Of a DNA stretch of 42,871 nt, positions 41,507-42,871 are shown piece after piece. How positions within the stretch are numbered: the first letter of the stretch is position 1; every line of letters starts with the position of its first letter. The notes beneath the pieces are model-generated. The model had not been told where the DNA came from. It searched no databases and saw nothing but the letters and a program-made list of their open reading frames with translations. The stretch is from positions 1 to 42,871 of the forward strand of contig SKKK01000068.1 in the NCBI GenBank assembly GCA_007121535.1, written 5' to 3'. The DNA is from Planctomycetaceae bacterium (GTDB lineage Bacteria; Planctomycetota; Planctomycetia; Pirellulales; Pirellulaceae). The position numbers and the translations under genes are program-made.

Positions 41507-41986
41507 CTAGAACGGAATCTCGCCGTGCGACTGTTCCGCCGGCGGTGGCGTTTGGGCGCCGGCCCCAGCGATTTGAAACCGCTTATTGAAGTAGACGTTG
41601 GTGTAGTCGCCGCGCGTCCGCTTTGTGACCTCCAACGTCACATCCAGCAACTCTTCGAGACGTTGACTCAGGTCGCTGAACTTGGCCAGCTCCAACCCCA
41701 GTGTTTTCAAGTCGCCCTTAACAAACGGCAGCGACGCTTGCGTGATCACCGAATTCTTGAAGATGTGCCGACCCGAGTGTGGACCGGCGATGACGATCAA
41801 ATCCCACTTGATCATCGGATCGCCCTTCTGGCTGTGCTCCAGACGCACGGTGTCGATCCGCACCTGGTACTTGCCGTCGGGCACCTCATCGAAATTCGGC
41901 GCCTCGGCTGAGGTGAACTCGTCGTCGAAGTCACTGAGATCCACCTGGCTGGTTGCCGGTTCGAAGCTATCGTCGTATTCGCTCAT
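41507..41986 (-). CDS. DUF669-type ssDNA-binding-like protein
   Basis: The 159-residue protein matches the DUF669 pattern: acidic N-terminus (MSEYDDSFEPATSQVDLSDF), PDGKYQVRIDTVRLE, DPMIKWDLIVIAGPHSGRHIFKN, and a GAQTPPPAEQSHGEIPF tail resembling the acidic C-tip of SSBs. It likely coats ssDNA. ATG 41986 overlaps the Sak4-like stop (ATGA). Its stop lies 173 bases before the nuclease start. Confidence 0.85.
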   Translation of the reverse strand: MSEYDDSFEPATSQVDLSDFDDEFTSAEAPNFDEVPDGKYQVRIDTVRLEHSQKGDPMIKWDLIVIAGPHSGRHIFKNSVITQASLPFVKGDLKTLGLELAKFSDLSQRLEELLDVTLEVTKRTRGDYTNVYFNKRFQIAGAGAQTPPPAEQSHGEIPF

Positions 41987-42768
41987 AGCGTTCCCTTTCC
42001 ATTTGGGGTGCTTCCCGGCTTGGGACGATCCGCGGTGCTGCCGGTGCCGGGATTCGAGCCGGGAGCTGCGGATTGGAACGCCTTGACGAAGGCGTCGTAG
42101 TCGAGGGGCAGAACCTCGGGCAGGCGCCCGGTACGGTCGCCGGCCTCGTAGGTGGGATGCGGTTTTGTCCGCATGATGCGCTCGATGGTCACATTGCCGG
42201 CGGCGTCCTTGCGGGGGACGGCATCGCAATACAGGATCATGTCGACAAGGCCCAGGACCACGTTGCGAGCTCGATCCGGCAGGCTGGGCTGCGTCTTGGT
42301 GTACTCGCCTGTCCGCGTTTCCACCGTCTTATCAACCGCGTGGGAAATGAGAATCAAGCCGTACGGCAGGCTGGCCAAACGTGTGAGCACTCGGTGCCAT
42401 TCGTTTTTCACGAGCGCCCAGCCTTTACCATGGCCCATGTCGCCTTCGTACTCGATGTTGTGCTTGGCGCAGACCGCGTCGCTGCAGAACTTGAAAGCAT
42501 TGTCCACCGTATCGATGACGATCGTCTTGAACGGATGATTGCCCTGGGCGACCAACTTGCAGGCAGCCAGGAAGTCGTCCCAGGTGTACGTGGGCACCCG
42601 AAACACCTCCAGGTGGCTGAGGCCCGGTTCGCATTCGAAGAAGATCGCTTCGGGCCAGCGGGAAGCGAAACTAGATTTCCCTAACTTGGGGGCCGAGTAG
42701 AGCAGCACGGTCTGCTTGCCGAGCTCGGTGATCGGCTTGGTGCGCTGGGTTGGCAAAGTCACGGTCAT
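41983..42768 (-). CDS. Sak4-like RecA-fold annealase/ATPase
   Basis: The 261-residue protein has Walker A SAPKLGKSSF (25-34) and FKTIVIDTVDN (80-90), with LILISHAVDKTVETRTGEY downstream, the pattern of phage RecA-fold Sak4 proteins that aid ssDNA annealing with a phage SSB. The C-terminus is Pro/Gly-rich. AAAGGAG lies 7 bases before ATG 42768. Location beside the DUF669 protein supports the call. Confidence 0.88.
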   Translation of the reverse strand: MTVTLPTQRTKPITELGKQTVLLYSAPKLGKSSFASRWPEAIFFECEPGLSHLEVFRVPTYTWDDFLAACKLVAQGNHPFKTIVIDTVDNAFKFCSDAVCAKHNIEYEGDMGHGKGWALVKNEWHRVLTRLASLPYGLILISHAVDKTVETRTGEYTKTQPSLPDRARNVVLGLVDMILYCDAVPRKDAAGNVTIERIMRTKPHPTYEAGDRTGRLPEVLPLDYDAFVKAFQSAAPGSNPGTGSTADRPKPGSTPNGKGTL

Positions 42769-42781
42769 GGGGGTGCTCCTT

Positions 42782-42871
42782 TCAGAAAATGGGTTGCTCG
42801 GATTCGACGGGGGTCAGTTCCTCGTGTGGCAGGACGATCTCGTACAAGTTGTCCACCACGTTCGGATTGAA
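42782..42871 (-). CDS. C-terminal end of an unknown phage gene (partial)
   Basis: The last 29 codons of a minus-strand gene are visible, ending in a TGA at 42782-42784: YEIVLPHEELTPVESEQPIF. Too short to identify. It precedes the Sak4-like gene by 13 bases and is likely part of the same early operon. Confidence 0.7.
   Translation of the reverse strand, partial: FNPNVVDNLYEIVLPHEELTPVESEQPIF

Noticed and set aside
42045-42063. CCGGGATTCGAGCCGGG, tRNA T-arm-like
   Set aside because: It is in the coding end of the Sak4-like gene and lacks the rest of a cloverleaf.

Overview
The window looks like the edge of a planctomycete-type chromosome (1 to about 3.4-4.0 kb) joined to a long tailed-phage genome, most likely an integrated prophage (about 4.07 kb to past the right edge). 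The host call rests on a cut-off Ser/Thr kinase of the planctomycete type, a large secreted HAF-repeat/Ig-like protein, high GC, and scattered inverted repeats between genes. The phage call rests on a full siphovirus-like head and tail gene set plus a phage replication set. No integrase, excisionase or lysogeny repressor is visible; they would have to lie beyond the right edge.

Layout, left to right. 1-3362: host kinase (partial) and secreted protein, both on the minus strand, with repeat-rich spacers. 3363-4068: probable host/phage junction. 4069-7836: four minus-strand genes for glycan or surface modification (sulfotransferase-like, GT25-like glycosyltransferase, a Stealth/phosphoribosyltransferase/HAD fusion, and a methyltransferase), joined by ATGA or GTGA overlaps to the last tail gene. 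7833-29560: late module on the minus strand. Read in transcription order it is terminase small and large subunits, zinc ribbon, small head protein, portal, protease-capsid fusion, capsid cement, head-tail connector, exported protein, papain-like protein, two small membrane proteins, appendage proteins (one with 19 exact 24-residue repeats), tail terminator, tail tube, tail chaperones, neck-like protein, tape measure and distal tail proteins. 29694-32849: plus-strand island of small unknown genes, an AbrB-Doc toxin-antitoxin pair and a HigA-like regulator. 32885-42871: minus-strand early module with a ParB-methyltransferase, BRO-type antirepressor, primase-helicase, DUF3310, RecD2-like helicase, ERCC4 nuclease, DUF669 protein, Sak4-like ATPase and one cut-off gene.

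How the genes work together. The early module supplies ssDNA handling, annealing, priming and unwinding. The late genes package DNA and build a long non-contractile tail. The modification cassette shares overlapping stop/start codons with a tail protein that carries an almost pure Ser/Asp/Glu/Gln stretch, so the cassette may decorate the virion itself or else remodel the host surface. The divergent spacer at 29561-29693 looks like the control point between the late operon and the plus-strand island, and a similar TTGATG-N17-CTCATG element recurs at 30502-30530. Translational coupling is pervasive, and seven genes appear to use GTG or TTG starts. All function calls come from motif and context reading by eye; no database search was run.
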